DNA of 64,000 nt from Enterococcus sp. DIV2402. Lineage in GTDB: Bacteria; Bacillota; Bacilli; Lactobacillales; Enterococcaceae. The stretch's first letter is position 1, and each line of letters starts with the position of its first letter. The notes under the pieces were generated by a model, which saw only the letters and a program-made list of their open reading frames with translations, ran no database searches and was not told the DNA's origin. Positions 61,385-64,000 of the stretch are shown here, in pieces. The stretch is from positions 2,950,501 to 3,014,500 of the forward strand of contig NZ_CP147251.1 in the NCBI RefSeq assembly GCF_017426705.2, written 5' to 3'. The position numbers and the translations under genes are program-made.

Positions 61385-63262
61385 TTAATTGGGAACAATA
61401 GTTAAGAAATCTTCGCCTGGTAGAATTTCTGTTTGTTCCATATCTAATACATCTAGATATTCATTTGTATTCGTTACAACAACTGGCGTAATGATTGGTA
61501 AACCTGCTGCCTTGATTTTTTCAATATCAAATGTAACTAATAAATCACCCTTTTTAACAGTATCGCCTTGTTTGATGGCTGTTTCAAAGCCCTCACCTTC
61601 AAGACTAACTGTGTCCATCCCAATATGCATCAATACTTCTGCACCATCAGTCGTTGTTAAACCAACCGCATGACCTGTTGGGAATAAAGTTGTAACTGTC
61701 CCATCTGCTGGAGCAAATAATTTCCCAACAACTGGTTCTATTGCGACACCTTTTCCTAAAGCGCCAGAAGCAAATACTTGGTCAGGAACTTGAGCTAGAG
61801 GAACAATTTTCCCTTCTAATGGGCTTACTAAGACTGTACGTTCTTTAGCGATTGTTCCAGTCGCAGCTGGAGCTTTTGGTTTTGCAATTGCTGTTTCTAC
61901 TGGATCATCAAAACGAAGAATATATGTTAGAATGAAGGCTAAAACGAAAGCACCGCCCATACCAATTGCAGCTGCAATCATTCCTGACATATCTTTTGTA
62001 TCTTGTGGAATAAATCCTGGCAAACTCAAAACACTAACTAAACCAAATGTATAGTTGGACACATTACTAAAACCGATAAACGCTCCACCAATAGCACCCG
62101 AAATACACGCTGCGATAAATGGTTTTTTCAATGGTAGTGTAACCCCATATACTGTTGGTTCTGTAATTCCAAAAATTGCTGTAATCGTTGAAGAAAGAGC
62201 TAAACCTTTTAATTTAACGCTCTTCGTAATAAAGAAGACTGCTAATGCAGCACCACCTTGTGCTAATACAGCAGGTAGTAACATTGGTACCATCGTATCA
62301 AAACCAACTTGGCCTAAGTTCACCATCATAATTGGTACAAAGCCCCAATGCATACCGAACATAACGAATACTTGCCATAAACCACCCATGACAGCTCCTG
62401 CAACAAGTGGACTAAAGTTATAGATGCCATTGTAAGCAGAGCCTAACCAATCACCAATAATTGTACCTAAAGGACCAATTGCAATAAATGTTACAGGTGC
62501 CATAATTAAGAAAACTAATAATGGGACAGCAATAATTTGTAAGAAACTAGGAACTACTTTCTTAAAGAAGCGTTCGATATGACTTTGAACATAAACAGCT
62601 AAAATAATTGGAATAACTGATGATGTATATCCACTTAAACCTAAAATAACTGGAATACCAAAGAACGAAATACTTTCACCTGCACCTGCCAAAGCAGTAA
62701 TTGATGGATGAACTAAGGCCATCGCTAAAGAAACCGCTAAAAATGGACTTGTTTTAAATTTATTAGCTGCCGTAAATGCTAAAAGAATTGGTAAATAAGT
62801 AAATAAACCATCGGCAACTGAGAACAAGATAACGTAAACACCTGATTCAGCTAGAATCCAGTTTAGAGTAACTGCTAATGTCAAGAATCCTTTTAAGACC
62901 CCTGCCCCGGCCATTGCTCCTAAGAAAGGTGTAAAAATAGAAGAAATAATATCGACAAATTGATTAAAAATATTTCCTTTTTTACCAGCTGATTCAGCAG
63001 CATCTCCGCCACCAAAATTAGCTAGTGATGTCAACTCTTGATAAACATCACTTACATGACTACCAATAACGACTTGATATTGTCCTCCACTTTGCACAAC
63101 TTGAATAACATCATTGTCTTGTTTTAAACGCTCTGTATCAGCCTTTCCTTCATCTTTTAAAACAAAACGTAAACGTGTCGCACAATGAACCACACTGTTC
63201 ACATTTTCTTTACCGCCAACAGCATCTAGGACGCGAGCAGCAATTTCACTATTTTTACTCAT
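61385..63262 (-). CDS. bglP: PTS beta-glucoside-type EIIBCA
   Basis: The 625-residue protein is a fused transporter: IIB (residues 1-85, NSVVHCATRLRFVLKD with phosphorylated Cys), IIC (about 100-455, ten or so membrane segments, FFGIPVILGLSGY, GITEPTVYGVTLPLKKPF) and IIA (about 485-625, VLMHIGMDTVSLEGEGF with phosphorylated His). It imports and phosphorylates aryl- or alkyl-beta-glucosides. ATG 63262 (MSKNSE) follows AAAGGAGAG; the in-frame ATG 63295 is upstream of it. The RAT leader supports the BglG-type regulation. No phospho-beta-glucosidase gene follows within the window. Confidence 0.9.
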   Translation of the reverse strand: MSKNSEIAARVLDAVGGKENVNSVVHCATRLRFVLKDEGKADTERLKQDNDVIQVVQSGGQYQVVIGSHVSDVYQELTSLANFGGGDAAESAGKKGNIFNQFVDIISSIFTPFLGAMAGAGVLKGFLTLAVTLNWILAESGVYVILFSVADGLFTYLPILLAFTAANKFKTSPFLAVSLAMALVHPSITALAGAGESISFFGIPVILGLSGYTSSVIPIILAVYVQSHIERFFKKVVPSFLQIIAVPLLVFLIMAPVTFIAIGPLGTIIGDWLGSAYNGIYNFSPLVAGAVMGGLWQVFVMFGMHWGFVPIMMVNLGQVGFDTMVPMLLPAVLAQGGAALAVFFITKSVKLKGLALSSTITAIFGITEPTVYGVTLPLKKPFIAACISGAIGGAFIGFSNVSNYTFGLVSVLSLPGFIPQDTKDMSGMIAAAIGMGGAFVLAFILTYILRFDDPVETAIAKPKAPAATGTIAKERTVLVSPLEGKIVPLAQVPDQVFASGALGKGVAIEPVVGKLFAPADGTVTTLFPTGHAVGLTTTDGAEVLMHIGMDTVSLEGEGFETAIKQGDTVKKGDLLVTFDIEKIKAAGLPIITPVVVTNTNEYLDVLDMEQTEILPGEDFLTIVPN

Positions 63263-63292
63263 TTTCTTTCTCTCCTTTATAGTTTTTCTATG

Positions 63293-63362
63293 CAAAAAAA
63301 CCTAGACTGAAAAAAGAGTACGAAAAAATAGCTACGTTCGTGCTCTATTTTCAATCTAGGTT
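63293..63362 (-). terminator. Conditional terminator in the bglP leader
   Basis: AACCTAGATTG and CAGTCTAGGTT pair with further AT-rich inner pairing and end in TTTTTTT on the minus strand. Its 5' arm overlaps the RAT element, so antiterminator binding prevents its folding. Confidence 0.9.
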
Positions 63363-63386
63363 TTGCCTGTCTGTCAGTAACAATCC
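63359..63386 (-). promoter_or_regulatory. RAT (ribonucleic antiterminator) element
   Basis: On the minus strand GGATTGTTACTGACAG then ACAGGCAAAACC matches the LicT/SacY/BglG target consensus (GGATTGTTACT, then GGCAAAACC). It lies between the antiterminator gene and bglP. Confidence 0.92.
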
Positions 63387-63401
63387 TATAATGATTGAAT
63401 G

Positions 63402-64000
63402 TTATTTTTTATCTGTCACCACTCGTTCAATATGAATGGTTAGATAGATTTTTTCTGATTGACCTAATGATTTTCCATAAGCTTTAATTAAATAGTCGTC
63501 AATACGCTCAACTGTTTGATATGCTTTAGGATACTTTGATTGCACTAAAGCAAATAAAAATTCATCTTGTTCATCAGACAACTCATCTTTTAAGTAACGC
63601 TGTGCAAAATATTGTAGATGCGTCACAATACGATGATAATTTAGCGATTGTGTATCAAGGGTTTTTCCAAAATAACGACTAATTATCGATAAAATATCGC
63701 GCACGATTTCCGTCATTTGCATGGTAGTCTGCATATTGTCATTCCCTTGATGGCTATTGACAATATGAAAAGCAATAAATCCTGCTTCTGTCTCGGGTAA
63801 TATCGCACCTAAGTCTTGTTCGACTAAAACCAATGCTTTTTGCGCTACTGCAAATTCTTTTGGATAGAATTTTTGTGTTTCCAGCAAGAGCGGATTCGGC
63901 ATTTCTATTCCTTCTTTTGATCGAACAATAGCGTAATGAATATGGTCTGTCAGCGTAATGTAAATATTATTAGATAATTCTACGTTTAAGTCAGCTTCAA
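63402..64000 (-). CDS. BglG/LicT-family transcription antiterminator, 5' part outside window
   Basis: The frame is open to the window edge. It covers PRD1 (from EADLNVELSNNIYITLTDHIHYAIVR, His targets in HIH and FHIVNSH near 63770) and PRD2 (YHRIVTHLQYFAQRY, LTIHIERVV) and stops at 63402. PRD histidines are phosphorylated by the PTS and switch dimerisation. The RNA-binding domain lies outside. An internal ATG at 63902 is not the start, since the frame continues through it with PRD1 sequence. It controls the RAT downstream. Confidence 0.9.
   Translation of the reverse strand, partial: EADLNVELSNNIYITLTDHIHYAIVRSKEGIEMPNPLLLETQKFYPKEFAVAQKALVLVEQDLGAILPETEAGFIAFHIVNSHQGNDNMQTTMQMTEIVRDILSIISRYFGKTLDTQSLNYHRIVTHLQYFAQRYLKDELSDEQDEFLFALVQSKYPKAYQTVERIDDYLIKAYGKSLGQSEKIYLTIHIERVVTDKK

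Noticed and set aside
1..64000. CRISPR arrays, tRNA or rRNA genes, transposases
   Set aside because: No regularly spaced repeats, cloverleaf sequences or transposase motifs were seen on reading both strands; a covariance-model scan was not possible.

Overview
The window looks like chromosome from a low-GC Gram-positive of the genus Enterococcus or a close relative. The basis is gene content and order: relQ-nadK-rluD-mgtE, an spxH-type adaptor, and pepF/coiA/mecA/spx in a row. AGGAGG-type ribosome sites, a BirA operator and a BglG-type RAT/terminator also fit. No rRNA, tRNA, CRISPR array, prophage or insertion sequence was seen.

1-24 kb is a host-glycan (N-glycan-like) foraging region. A minus-strand unit encodes a YesL-like membrane protein, a membrane-bound AraC regulator, an uncharacterised TIM-barrel-like protein, a metallophosphoesterase, a GH29 fucosidase and a YitT-type membrane protein (cut by the window edge). 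Upstream lies an LplABC-type ABC importer without an ATPase; its first permease gene has a +1 frameshift. Next is a second, degraded copy of the binding-protein gene, preceded by a copy of the same promoter element. Then come a GH20 hexosaminidase (GcnA type), a small anchored protein and a second GH29 on the plus strand. After a biotin-transporter gene and a CHY zinc-finger gene that share a BirA box, GH38 and GH125 mannosidases (minus) diverge from a GntR/LacI-type regulator and a GH92 mannosidase (plus). None of the glycosidases has a visible signal peptide, so import before cleavage is implied.

24-33 kb is housekeeping: MgtE, RluD-type pseudouridine synthase, NAD kinase, RelQ, a CYTH protein, an SpxH-like adaptor and two tandem CPA2-type antiporters.

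32-44 kb is a sugar-acid utilisation cluster framed by two RpiR regulators. It holds a complete mannose-family PTS (IIA, IIB, IIC, IID), an uncharacterised membrane protein inside the PTS operon, an iron-type alcohol dehydrogenase relative, a HAD phosphatase, two different 6-phosphogluconate dehydrogenases, a D-2-hydroxyacid dehydrogenase and KDPG aldolase. Gluconate or a keto-gluconate is the likely substrate class.

44-60 kb is again core: PepF, CoiA, MecA, Spx, an ABC exporter, an SRPBCC protein, an AIM24-like protein, a SNF2 helicase, SbcC, SbcD and a PlsC acyltransferase. 60-64 kb has a phosphoglycerate-mutase-like lipoprotein, a beta-glucoside-type PTS IIBCA with an RAT antitermination leader, and the 3' part of its BglG/LicT antiterminator gene, running off the window.
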